Assembly: GCF_041320595.1 (NCBI RefSeq)
Contig: NZ_CP166625.1
Location: 5,206,001-5,270,000, forward strand
Reading direction: 5' to 3'
Source of the DNA: Pleomorphomonas sp. PLEO
GTDB lineage: Bacteria > Pseudomonadota > Alphaproteobacteria > Rhizobiales > Pleomorphomonadaceae
DNA length: 64,000 bases
The notes below the pieces were generated by a model. The model worked only from the letters and a program-made list of their open reading frames with translations. It had not been told where the DNA came from and did not search any database. The translations under genes and the position numbers were made by a program. Every line of letters starts with the position of its first letter. The stretch's first letter is position 1. Shown one piece after another: positions 1-7,437 of the stretch.

Positions 1-379
1 GCTAGTCATCAATGCAACCATCGGAATGGCTCTACACGGAACCTTCTGGCTGACAGCCTATTGGGACGCTTTGGCTTACTCGTGCGAAAGTAGCCTGTCG
101 CTTTCCGTCCGTTAGCACGACCTATTACAATCGCCGCTGTCCAGGCATCACACATGAGTCCAATCCGCGATCGAAGCACGCCCTTAAACTCATGCACTCG
201 AACAAACCCCGAGTTTTTACGTATTTCAAGGTACTACGGGTTAACGCCACTAAATTTCGATACGCTAGGGCAAAAGAGAGCAATAAACTTCACAACCTAC
301 GAGAGGCGTGCCACTCTACCGCTCGCCGTATCCCGCGAACGTTTCGCGTGACGCGATTCGTCAGTCTGGTAATCGCCAT
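1..379. other. Stretch without a convincing gene
   Basis: Short overlapping frames occur on both strands, but none shows a recognisable domain or a good ribosome binding site. A TTAGCAC heptamer at about 112-118 matches the repeats near the integrase at 2.8-3.06 kb, but here it is single. The region probably carries the promoter of the following AT-rich gene pair and the end of whatever lies to the left. Confidence 0.4.
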
Positions 380-925
380 ATGCCCCAAGACATCCATCTT
401 CTCGCGAGACAGGAATTCCTTACGGATAAAGCGAAGTATTTCTCGGACAAAAAAGAATTGTATTTGGAAGTTAAGGATCGCATTGCAGAAAGTCTTGGTC
501 TCCCCCTATCAATGATACGCGTCTGTGGATCAGCCTATTGGGGACGCAGTTACACTGCCGACCGGGATTTTTTACCTGGGGATTCTGACCTCGACGTGGC
601 GTTAATTGATCAATTAATGTACGTTAGGGCTATATCTGAAGCTCGACAGATGACGCATAATTTTTATAACCGCACACTATTTCCGAGTTCTCCTCATAAC
701 GCATACGAAACGTTTCGGGATTACGCTTACAAGAAAGGCATCATCAGGCCAGACCTGATGCCGAGAACTAGACTGAAAACCTTACTTAGTTCTCTTTCTC
801 ATTCGCTTTCATACCAGTTTCGAGACCATTTCTCCAAAATTACCTTTGCTATCTATGATACGGAAGCGTCGTTTACCGTTAAACAGATCGCTCCGACCGA
901 GAAGTTTAATGGAGGCAAGGTATGA
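380..925 (+). CDS. Small nucleotidyltransferase-fold protein paired with DUF262 gene
   Basis: A 181-aa protein with the pol-beta-type nucleotidyltransferase signature: a glycine-serine turn (CGSAYWGRS, about residues 49-57) followed by PGDSDLDVALID (about 67-78), giving the paired acidic metal ligands DxD. These residues are what such enzymes use to move a nucleotide onto RNA, protein or another nucleotide; the substrate here is unknown. The frame is open back to an ATG at 308, but 380 gives a more compact N-terminus; neither start has a good Shine-Dalgarno, so the start is uncertain. The stop overlaps the DUF262 start as ATGA and a strong GGAGG lies inside its 3' end, so the two proteins are almost certainly co-translated. 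It is clearly AT-richer than the rest of the window, which suggests recent transfer. It could be the active half of a defence or toxin-antitoxin-like pair; that is inference. Confidence 0.72.
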   Translation: MPQDIHLLARQEFLTDKAKYFSDKKELYLEVKDRIAESLGLPLSMIRVCGSAYWGRSYTADRDFLPGDSDLDVALIDQLMYVRAISEARQMTHNFYNRTLFPSSPHNAYETFRDYAYKKGIIRPDLMPRTRLKTLLSSLSHSLSYQFRDHFSKITFAIYDTEASFTVKQIAPTEKFNGGKV

Positions 926-2025
926 TAAAATACCAGGTTCGATCGAGGGATCTAATTGATCTTGTCAATGATGTCCGTTCAGGCAGGCTCATTCTAAGTC
1001 CATATTTTCAGAGGAATCTTGTCTGGAGAGACCTCCACAAGAGAGATTTTATAGATACCATCCTAAAGGGATACCCATTCCCTCAAATTTTCATTGCCCG
1101 CGGCGATATTGACGTTGAGAGCATGACATCACAGTCGTGTGTTGTAGATGGTCAGCAACGCATGAATGCAATCATGGAATTCGTGACGGATTTATTTTCC
1201 GCATCAGGACGAAAATTCTCGGAAATGGACCTTGTTGATAAAGAAGAATTCTTGAAATACCAAATTCCAGTCATCGATTTAGAAATGAAGGCTACAGACC
1301 CATCTGTCATAGACGTATTCAAGCGTCTGAACAGGACATTCTATTCTTTGTCAACTATTGAGAAAATGGCGACCGAATATTCTAGCGTCGATCTTATGTT
1401 AATATCGAAATATATTTGCGGATTTTTCTCCGTCGACACAGATGATGATGACACTAACCTTTCACAAGACCCCAACTTACCACCAGAATTTTTGTCTTGG
1501 GCAAAAACGTATGATGTCTCCGCGATTACAGAACTTGTCTCAGGCGGACGAATATTCACCGGCTACGAAAATTCTCGCATGGTCCATTTGATGTGGGTTT
1601 TGAATCTGGTGTCTACAATCCGATTTGGATATTTTGCAAGGAATGACAAAACAAAGGAACTTCTCGACTTGTCTGAGGATATTGTCCCCACGCGAGATCG
1701 GCTGCTTATCGTTCTTCAGAGAGCTGCAAGATTTTTTCAATCTCTGAATCTTTCTGATGTTCCTTGGTGGAGCAAATCAAATTCATTTACACTCATGGTG
1801 GTCATAGTTTGGAATATTGACGCTCTGGAGAGATTAGGCGTTGATATTGTTCGTGAAAAATTGGAAGATTTCGGGCGCAACCTTCCTGGTGACTACGCTT
1901 TGGCGGCTCGGGAAGCAGTTAATAATTTGCGGCAACGACGACTTCGGCACGAACGACTTGCGCAAATTATAGGGGTGTCTACAGAAGAAACACCGTTCGA
2001 GGGAAGTTTGGCTACGCCTGCGTAG
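922..2025 (+). CDS. DUF262 (ParB/sulfiredoxin-fold) protein
   Basis: A 367-aa protein whose first about 110 residues match DUF262: YFQRNLVW near residue 30, a K..FI.TIL.GYPFPQIFI block, and the hallmark VVDGQQR at about 74-80. DUF262 forms the N-terminal half of GmrSD, SspE and BrxU-type defence nucleases, where it senses NTP and/or modified DNA. The usual DUF1524 HNH nuclease half is not visible; the remaining about 250 residues look helical and I do not recognise them. The ATG overlaps the stop of the nucleotidyltransferase gene and follows GGAGGCAAGGT, a strong ribosome site. Base composition is AT-rich like its partner. The absence of the nuclease domain and the coupling to a nucleotidyltransferase make this an unusual DUF262 arrangement. 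Confidence 0.82.
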   Translation: MIKYQVRSRDLIDLVNDVRSGRLILSPYFQRNLVWRDLHKRDFIDTILKGYPFPQIFIARGDIDVESMTSQSCVVDGQQRMNAIMEFVTDLFSASGRKFSEMDLVDKEEFLKYQIPVIDLEMKATDPSVIDVFKRLNRTFYSLSTIEKMATEYSSVDLMLISKYICGFFSVDTDDDDTNLSQDPNLPPEFLSWAKTYDVSAITELVSGGRIFTGYENSRMVHLMWVLNLVSTIRFGYFARNDKTKELLDLSEDIVPTRDRLLIVLQRAARFFQSLNLSDVPWWSKSNSFTLMVVIVWNIDALERLGVDIVREKLEDFGRNLPGDYALAAREAVNNLRQRRLRHERLAQIIGVSTEETPFEGSLATPA

Positions 2026-2150
2026 AGTGCTTGTATTCGCTACTCAGCGTGCAGCTCGGATTAGCACCAATGTAATGAGATGAGCCCGGAAAGAGTTGGG
2101 AGCAGCACAGAAGCTGTCCCTGCTCTTTACATAGGAGGCTACGCTTGGGC

Positions 2151-2597
2151 TCAGCCAGCCTTGCGAAGCATCAGGCCACGTTCAGCCGAGGCAAGGGCGA
2201 GTTGGTCGTCGAGTTCACCAGTTCGAACAGCCTCGATCAGCTTGTCGATGATGCCGGGAAGGTTCGCGAATTCGCCGATCGTCACCGCATTCTTGTCCTT
2301 GGCGAACTCGATGGTCTTGCCCGCATAGCGGAGACCGAAAAAGAACTGACCACTGGCATCCGTGAACCAACCAGCACGCAGACGCTTGGGCGCTTCGACC
2401 TGAACCCGCTGACCATCGGTTCCTTTTCGCCAGACCTTATGCGTCGGTGCGAAATGCTGACCGGCGATCTTGGCTTCAGCCATGGCCTTCTGCTCGACGA
2501 GTGCCGAAATCACCTTGTCACGGGCACGTTCGACGGGATTGTCGCTCGTGCGGACGGGCTTGGCATTGGTCAGCTTCAGGCTCTTCAGGATGCTCAT
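2151..2597 (-). CDS. Conserved hypothetical protein, possibly DUF6641-like
   Basis: A 148-aa mostly charged soluble protein starting MSILKSLKLTNAKPV. I chose this ATG over one 36 bp upstream because GGAGGT sits seven bases before it. The sequence resembles small accessory proteins carried on rhizobial islands and plasmids (I recall the label DUF6641, but cannot verify it). No catalytic motif, signal peptide or membrane segment is evident. It lies between the AT-rich pair and the integrase remnant, on the opposite strand, so it is probably cargo of the same element. A scrap matching its 3' end (about 2152-2185) recurs at about 6246-6279. Confidence 0.6.
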   Translation of the reverse strand: MSILKSLKLTNAKPVRTSDNPVERARDKVISALVEQKAMAEAKIAGQHFAPTHKVWRKGTDGQRVQVEAPKRLRAGWFTDASGQFFFGLRYAGKTIEFAKDKNAVTIGEFANLPGIIDKLIEAVRTGELDDQLALASAERGLMLRKAG

Positions 2598-2798
2598 TTG
2601 TCGGGACCTCCATGTGGACAACTCCCGTCCCATCTACAGCCGTTTTCCAAACTCGCAACCTAAACCGCCAACAACGCCAACTTCAACGCCGACAACTTTC
2701 CTACCGCAACGTATTTCGCCACGACTTCGGAATATTTCCGTCGAACGCACAACGCAATCTACTCAAACAATACTTTTGCCTTCGATGGGAATCCAGAC

Positions 2799-2816
2799 TA
2801 GCACGCGGCTAGCACA
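2799..2816. repeat. Pair of TAGCAC direct repeats, 11-bp spacing (left arm)
   Basis: CTAGCAC occurs at 2799-2805 and again at 2810-2816, exactly one helical turn apart. The same arrangement recurs at 2972/2983 and 3045/3056 on the other side of a tRNA-3'-like core. Paired direct repeats of this spacing are typical of arm-type sites bound by tyrosine integrases or excisionases. Confidence 0.6.
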
Positions 2817-2872
2817 GGCTGTCTGATGCACTGATTTTGCTGATGATTTTTTAGGGACGCCGTAATTGGTAA

Positions 2873-2910
2873 GGGAGAGGTCGAGAGTTCAATCCTCTCT
2901 CACAGCACCA
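2873..2910 (+). other. tRNA 3'-end-like fragment, putative att core
   Basis: The sequence folds as a T-arm (GAGAG, loop TTCAATC, CTCTC) followed by seven acceptor bases, a discriminator A and CCA. No matching 5' acceptor strand, D-arm or anticodon arm is found at the right distance upstream, so it is a fragment and not a tRNA gene. Tyrosine integrases commonly recombine into tRNA 3' ends, and an integrase gene begins about 190 bp downstream. The parent tRNA species cannot be named with confidence. Confidence 0.5.
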
Positions 2911-2971
2911 TTATCCCCTTGAAATAGCTGACGTTTCCCAGAGAAAACCAAGGCTTTCCCGGTCAAAACGG

Positions 2972-2989
2972 GCTAGCACGTTGTTAGCA
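2972..2989. repeat. Pair of TAGCAC direct repeats, 11-bp spacing (right arm, proximal)
   Basis: CTAGCAC at 2972-2978 and TTAGCAC at 2983-2989 repeat the left-arm arrangement, downstream of the tRNA-like core. Confidence 0.6.
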
Positions 2990-3044
2990 CGAGGTTCTCC
3001 TGCTTATTATTTTTCAATAAGTTAGCGGTAGCGTGCAGCGTGCT

Positions 3045-3062
3045 ATTAGCACGGACCTAGCA
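3045..3062. repeat. Pair of TAGCAC direct repeats, 11-bp spacing (right arm, distal)
   Basis: TTAGCAC at 3045-3051 and CTAGCAC at 3056-3062, again 11 bp apart, lie just upstream of the integrase start. A protein bound here could also control int transcription. Confidence 0.6.
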
Positions 3063-3098
3063 CACCGACGCAGCACAGTAACTCGCTGGTGGCGACCC

Positions 3099-4037
3099 AT
3101 GGATCAGCCCAAACTGCCCTATGTCGTATTTTCCCGAGTGGATAGCCCGAGCCTCTGGGTTCGATTCTCCATACCGGGACAAGGGCAGAAACGCATTTGC
3201 CTCAAGACCTCCAACGAGGAAGAAGCCAAGCGGAACGCCGAGTACGAATACCAACGAGCCCTCTGGAGCGCGGAACGAGGAGAGCTTCCGGGAAGGACAT
3301 CCTTCGACAAGGTCGCGCGTCAATATCTCGAAAGCGCCCAACTGGAAGCCGGGAGCAATCCGTCAAAGCTTTCCAAGGTCGCAGCCGATCGAGGCGTGCT
3401 TGATCGCTATATGGTCCCCTTCTTCGGTAGAAGCCCCATAACCGCCATCAGCGTTCCGACGCTTCACAGCTACATGGAATGGCGAAGAAGCTACTGGACG
3501 AGCGGTCCTGGGGCAAAATAGGCGCATATCGCCTACGAGCGTAAGGGACGCCGGGTGATCCGCCCTGCCCAGCATATCGAAGCGACGCTGAGCACGCTGC
3601 GCCGAGAAGCCGTCACGATGCGGTCGGTGTTCAAACACGCAGTTCGGCTGGGCTACCTCAAAGCATCGGACATTCCAAAGATCGACCTGGTTGCCGAAGA
3701 GCGGAATAAGCGCCCCTCTTTCACCGACGCCGAGATCGCCAAGCCCATGGAGGTCGCAGAGCAGCGGATGATCGACGTTCTGGACATCAGGAAGCGAGGC
3801 AAGCAGTCGAACATCTGGAAGGGTGCCGACGGAAAAGACATCACATCCTCTGTCAAGGCTGTCGGCGGGCTCAGTCTGACCGGCAACGCCACGGTCTCGT
3901 TCGAGATCGATCCGGAGGTTGGCATGCGCGTCGGCTTCGGGACGAGCCTTGCGACCTACGAGCTTTATGTTCCTGTGCTTCAGCCGGGCAGCTTCAAGCC
4001 GTACACCCAGGGCTTCCGGCCGATGGCGGTGGCGTGA
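3099..4037 (+). pseudogene. Decayed tyrosine integrase (N-terminal part) with unrelated tail
   Basis: From the ATG at 3099 the frame encodes the N-terminal part and SAM-like core-binding domain of a phage/island integrase (PKLPYVVFSRVDSPSLWVRF, then FDKVARQYLESAQLE, then TLRREAVTMRSVFKHAVRLG). An in-frame TAG at 3519-3521 interrupts it; the same frame resumes at once and continues the domain. After about 3770 the homology stops and the frame runs into an unrecognised tail of about 85 residues ending at 4037. The C-terminal catalytic domain with R, HxxR and Tyr is missing, so the gene cannot encode an active recombinase. Similar fragments occur at 6337-6369 and about 36630-36725. Confidence 0.75.
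3101..3133 (+). repeat. 33-bp direct repeat, copy 1 (integrase 5' end)
   Basis: The bases coding DQPKLPYVVF match 6337-6369 with a single mismatch (C/T). Looser similarity extends upstream through TGGTGGCG at 3087-3094. This repeat and a second one from the neighbouring hypothetical gene bracket the TetR-efflux module. Confidence 0.8.
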
Positions 4038-4091
4038 CCAGTGCAGAAGAGGGCGTCAGTCGTTGAGCTGCACTTTTTACTTGGTGCGATC

Positions 4092-4727
4092 TTAACTTGC
4101 GCTTTCTGGACGCAAGACTCTTTCGACCACAAGCTTGATATTCTGGCGGAGCCGATCCTCCTGCCGGGCGTTGTCGATGTTTTCACCTGCCAATGCCCGT
4201 AGCTGCAAGTCAGCAACGGCGGCGCCGAAGAAAATTGAGGCAAGCCGCTCCAACTGTTCCTGATTCCGGGTCGCATCGCTCAGAGACTTTAGCCCGGTGA
4301 TTATCGAGCGCCGGCCAATTTCGATAGCCTGCTCTCGAAAGCGTGCCGCCAATTCCGGGGTCTTGAACGCCTCCGCGATGATCAGCCTAGTAAGACCGAT
4401 CTGGCGGGGAGCCAGCACCCATGCGGCCAGGCGGACAAGGATTTCCACAAGCTTAGCTTCCTCCGACTCTCCTGTCTGATCGACGACGGGCGCGTAGAAA
4501 TTGGCCTGCGGATCACACACCAGCGTGGCAAAGAGATCCTCCTTGTTCTGGAAGACCAGATACAGCGTCTTTTTTGACATGCCACAGCGTTCCGCGATGC
4601 GCTTCATGTCGGTCGCCTCATAGCCCTCTTCGATGAACAGGTCGCCGGCAGCATCCAGGATGCGCTTGCGCCGCTCGTCATCAGAAAGTGTCTTTGGCCT
4701 TCCCGGCGTCCGCTTCACCTCGGTCAT
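4092..4727 (-). CDS. TetR-family transcriptional repressor
   Basis: A 211-aa regulator if it starts at MTEVKRTPGRPK; an upstream ATG at 4748 would add seven residues. The N-terminal TetR helix-turn-helix spans about residues 20-65 (RILDAAGDLFIEEGYEATDM, then RCGMSKKTLYLVF). The C-terminal part is a TetR ligand and dimer domain rich in Ala, Leu and Arg. It is divergent from a Bcr/CflA efflux gene, and a 42-bp palindrome lies between them. The likely job is therefore to repress both genes until an effluxed drug binds. The ligand is unknown. The module sits between two integrase-derived repeats and may have moved with the element. Confidence 0.88.
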   Translation of the reverse strand: MTEVKRTPGRPKTLSDDERRKRILDAAGDLFIEEGYEATDMKRIAERCGMSKKTLYLVFQNKEDLFATLVCDPQANFYAPVVDQTGESEEAKLVEILVRLAAWVLAPRQIGLTRLIIAEAFKTPELAARFREQAIEIGRRSIITGLKSLSDATRNQEQLERLASIFFGAAVADLQLRALAGENIDNARQEDRLRQNIKLVVERVLRPESAS

Positions 4728-4749
4728 ACCGTCATCACCGTCTCGCAAC

Positions 4750-4782
4750 TTGACAAAATGGAACCAATGGGTTTCCTAATAT
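4750..4782 (+). promoter_or_regulatory. Candidate promoter of the efflux gene
   Basis: A perfect TTGACA lies at 4750-4755 and TAATAT at 4777-4782. The 21-bp spacer is longer than ideal, so the true -10 may be a nearby hexamer. The palindromic operator covers the spacer and the -10. Confidence 0.4.
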
Positions 4783-4801
4783 TAGGGAACCCGATGGTTC
4801 C
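4760..4801. promoter_or_regulatory. 42-bp palindromic operator for the TetR regulator
   Basis: GGAACCAATGGGTTTCC at 4760-4776 is mirrored by a near-perfect complement at 4785-4801 across an 8-bp TAATATTA centre; only two positions per arm differ. Each arm itself contains GGAACC/GGGTT-type half-sites, so two TetR dimers could bind. The centre TAATATTA could serve as a -10 in either direction. Confidence 0.8.
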
Positions 4802-4839
4802 TTATCCATCGGCTTCATGACGAAGGCAAGATCCAAACA

Positions 4840-6045
4840 ATGACAATTGAAAAACCGTCTCCGATCATCGCGCTGGCTCTGGGCTGCTTGAGCGCACTCG
4901 GCCCGCTGGCTATCGACATGTACCTCCCCGGATTGCCGGAAATGGTTACCCATCTCGGGACAAGCGAAGGGACCATTCAGTACAGCCTCATGGCTTTCTT
5001 CGCCGGCCTCACATTCGGGCAACTCTTCTATGGTCCGTTGTCGGATCGCTTCGGACGAAAGCCCTTGACCTATGTCGGTCTTGGTCTTTTTGCCTTGGGA
5101 TCTTTGGGCTGCGCGCTCGCAGGTTCTGTCGAGACCCTAATCCTGTTTCGCGCGATGGAAGGTCTCGGCGGGTCAATCGGCATGGTCATCGCAATGGCCG
5201 TCATCAGGGATCTCTATACTGGGCACGTAGCGGGGCGGATGATGGCCCTCGTGCTGATGGTGCTTGGTGTGTCGCCCGTCTTGGCACCGCTTGCTGGGAG
5301 TGCGATTCTCGCTATTGCGGGCTGGAGAGCGATCTTCATGGTGCTTGCGGTCATCGGCCTCGCCTTGATCCTTTTTGTAGCATTTGCGCTGCCTGAGACC
5401 CGAATGGTCGAGCTTCGAAAGGCCAGTCGTCCCGGCCACGCCGTCCGCCACTATGTCAACTTGCTCGGTAGCCGCCAGTTTGTGCCATTCGTCATGGTCT
5501 CCGCTGTCGCGCAGGCTGGATTCTTCGCCTACATCTCCGGTTCGGCTTTCGTTTTCATCTCCATCGACGGTCTGTCGCCGACGCAATACAGCCTCCTGTT
5601 CGCCTTGAATGCTGTCGGTCTCGTGATCGCAAACCAACTAAGCGCTCCGGCAACACGGCGGTTTGGACCCTACACTGTTGCCCGCGCCGCAACCCTCGTT
5701 CTCATGATCAGTGGCATCGCGCTGGTGATGATGGAGCTGGAAGGGCAGTCCAGCCTCCTGTCGCACAGTATTCTACTGTTCTTCGTGGTGGCGCCGGCCG
5801 GTATGGTTATGCCCGTGCTGAGCGTGCGGGCCATGGCTTCGTTCGGCGCTATCGCAGGCACCGCAGCAGCCATGATTGGCGCTATCCAGTTCTTGGGAGC
5901 CGCCGCTGCAAGTGGCGTGGTCGGATCGCTGGCCAACGGAACAGCGTTGCCACTTGCTTTCGTCATCGCAGGATGCGGCGTCGTGGCGGTGGTAATCGCC
6001 TTCACGGCCTTCCCGTCTGAATCGGCCACACCCGCTTCACACTAA
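4840..6045 (+). CDS. Bcr/CflA-type multidrug efflux transporter (MFS)
   Basis: A 401-aa major facilitator with about 12 hydrophobic segments. It has the 12-TM drug:proton antiporter features: an acidic DMYLPGLPEM in TM1, motif A (GPLSDRFGRKP, about residues 67-77) between TM2 and TM3, and AVIRDLYTG near TM4-5, all characteristic of the Bcr/CflA branch (bicyclomycin, chloramphenicol and related drugs). It should export drug across the inner membrane in exchange for protons. It is transcribed away from a TetR gene through a palindromic operator. The substrate cannot be predicted from sequence. Length and ends look intact. Confidence 0.9.
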   Translation: MTIEKPSPIIALALGCLSALGPLAIDMYLPGLPEMVTHLGTSEGTIQYSLMAFFAGLTFGQLFYGPLSDRFGRKPLTYVGLGLFALGSLGCALAGSVETLILFRAMEGLGGSIGMVIAMAVIRDLYTGHVAGRMMALVLMVLGVSPVLAPLAGSAILAIAGWRAIFMVLAVIGLALILFVAFALPETRMVELRKASRPGHAVRHYVNLLGSRQFVPFVMVSAVAQAGFFAYISGSAFVFISIDGLSPTQYSLLFALNAVGLVIANQLSAPATRRFGPYTVARAATLVLMISGIALVMMELEGQSSLLSHSILLFFVVAPAGMVMPVLSVRAMASFGAIAGTAAAMIGAIQFLGAAAASGVVGSLANGTALPLAFVIAGCGVVAVVIAFTAFPSESATPASH

Positions 6046-6070
6046 AATTTTCTTAATGGAAGGAAACCTC

Positions 6071-6151
6071 ATGTCGATCGGACATCTTTTCATGCGTCTC
6101 GCTGGGGCTGCATTGCAGGTAGGCCTGCCCTTCTGCCACTCTTTCGCTTAG
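6071..6151 (+). pseudogene. Truncated start of a gene after the efflux gene
   Basis: A GGAAGGAAACCTC ribosome site precedes ATG at 6071, opening a frame of only 26 codons (MSIGHLFMRLAGAALQ then a different tail) before TAG at 6149-6151. The strong ribosome site and 25-bp distance from the efflux gene suggest the original second gene of that operon, cut off by the element remnant that follows. The family cannot be recognised from 16 residues. Confidence 0.4.
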
Positions 6152-6245
6152 TCAGATCCGAAAGTGACGGCGAACCGCGTACTGAAAAGCCGGGATCAGC
6201 ACCAAGACTGCCCCGGCTCCTTTCCGCGTCTTTGCGATGGTCTTC

Positions 6246-6371
6246 AACCCGCCTTGCGCAGCATCTGGCCACGCTCGAGCGTCCGGCACAATAGTGAAAC
6301 GCTGCTAGCGCAGCAATCCGTTGGTGGCGCCCCCCCGGATCAGCCCAAATTGCCCTATGTCGTATTTTCAT
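6246..6371 (+). repeat. Condensed second copy of the island boundary
   Basis: 6246-6279 resembles 2152-2185, the 3' end of the hypothetical gene; 6322-6369 resembles 3087-3133, the 5' end of the integrase, including a 33-bp block at 6337-6369 with one mismatch. Everything between these two pieces in the full copy (about 900 bp) is missing. The scrap ends in a stop just after the integrase-like VVFS. It marks a duplicated and deleted element end on the right of the TetR-efflux module. Confidence 0.7.
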
Positions 6372-6428
6372 AAAGAGAGGAACCCGACCTAGCTCACCCG
6401 CGCATCTCCTCCCATGCAAACTCTTCTG

Positions 6429-6818
6429 CTAGATACACTTGAGCGCCGTCACCTCGACTTCGACCCGAAAATCCGGGCGAGTGAAGCCAGAGACGATCAC
6501 CAGCGTCGACACGGGGAAAGGCGCGCGTGTGTAGCGGTCGCGCACCGCCATATAGGCCGGGAAATCTTCACGCCGGGTGACGAAGCCGTTGATGCGGATG
6601 ACATCGCCAAAATCCATGCCGGCGTCGGCCAGGATGGCCTTGATTGCCTCGAAACAGAGAACCGCCTGTCCTTCGATGTCGTCGGGAATGGCGCCATCGG
6701 GCGTGATTGCGAGCTGACCGGACGTCACGAGCAACCGCCCGGTTGCGGGCAACGACAAACCGTGGCTGTAGGCGCCGAACGGCCGGGCCACGCTCGGAGG
6801 GTTGTGCGCTGTCTTCAT
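6429..6818 (-). CDS. RidA/YjgF-family protein
   Basis: A 129-aa protein with the RidA fold: SVARPFGAYSHGL near the N-terminus, VTSGQLAITPDG, and the conserved VIRINGFVTRREDFPAYMAV core. The family deaminates reactive enamines/imines to keto products and often accompanies amine- or pyrimidine-degrading enzymes (RutC is one example). The Arg that binds carboxylates in true RidA, near the C-terminal region, is not clear here, so this may be one of the Rid subfamilies of unknown substrate. It is the last gene of a leftward cluster with a quinone reductase, FAD oxidase, amidohydrolase and ABC importer, about 37 bp after its neighbour. Confidence 0.85.
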   Translation of the reverse strand: MKTAHNPPSVARPFGAYSHGLSLPATGRLLVTSGQLAITPDGAIPDDIEGQAVLCFEAIKAILADAGMDFGDVIRINGFVTRREDFPAYMAVRDRYTRAPFPVSTLVIVSGFTRPDFRVEVEVTALKCI

Positions 6819-6855
6819 CGGATGCTCCCCTCCCTTGGGATTGACCGGATTGCGG

Positions 6856-7437
6856 TCAAAGCGCTGCCATCGCTCGCGCCACGGTTTCGAGGTAGCGGGC
6901 GCGGGTCTCCTGCGTGTTATTGTTCATGTCGTAAAGCGGCAGCAGACGGCAGCTGCCGCGTGGATGGATCTGCGCCCGGATGACCCGCTTGACGATCTTC
7001 CCCGGCGGATCGCCGGCGAGAAAGGTGCGTAGCGCCGTGCCGCCGTAAGTGAGGCAGGCCGCCACCTTTCGGATGTGGTGCAACCTCGACTTCAGCTTGC
7101 CGTCGATGAGGTCGAAGGAGACGCCCGGCAGCCAGACCCGATCGAAATAGCCTTTCAGGATGGCCGGAAAGCCGTAGTTCCAGATCGGCGTGACGATGAC
7201 CAGCGCCTCGGCCCTGTCGAGCCGACGGCAATAATCGGCGACCAGTTCCATGTTCTCAGGGTGGTTGTGATAGGTCAGCCGGTCCTGGCGCGACATCACC
7301 GGATCGAACCCCTCGGCATAGAGATCGCAGTCATCGACGTCGTGGCCGGCAGCGATCAGCGCCGCGCGGGCCGTCTCATGCACGGCGGCGCCAAAGCTCG
7401 ACTCCACCGGATGGGAGAACAGGAGCAGGACTTTCAT
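6856..7437 (-). CDS. Flavodoxin-fold NAD(P)H:quinone reductase-like protein
   Basis: A 193-aa protein beginning MKVLLLFSHPVESSFG, the first strand and flavin phosphate loop of the NQO1/YwrO/MdaB group. TPIWNYGFPAILKGYFDRV (about residues 80-98) is the conserved W-x-x-P-A-x-x-K segment of these FMN/FAD enzymes. They reduce quinones or similar acceptors with two electrons from NAD(P)H. The ATG overlaps the end of the FAD oxidase gene by four bases, which excludes the longer open frame further upstream. In this operon it may recycle or reduce an intermediate of the imported compound; the substrate is unknown. Confidence 0.85.
   Translation of the reverse strand: MKVLLLFSHPVESSFGAAVHETARAALIAAGHDVDDCDLYAEGFDPVMSRQDRLTYHNHPENMELVADYCRRLDRAEALVIVTPIWNYGFPAILKGYFDRVWLPGVSFDLIDGKLKSRLHHIRKVAACLTYGGTALRTFLAGDPPGKIVKRVIRAQIHPRGSCRLLPLYDMNNNTQETRARYLETVARAMAAL

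Noticed and set aside
2818-2910. Complete tRNA gene of Leu or Ser type ending at CCA 2910
   Set aside because: The 5' acceptor strand does not pair with the 3' strand and no anticodon arm forms, so only the 3' part is tRNA-like.
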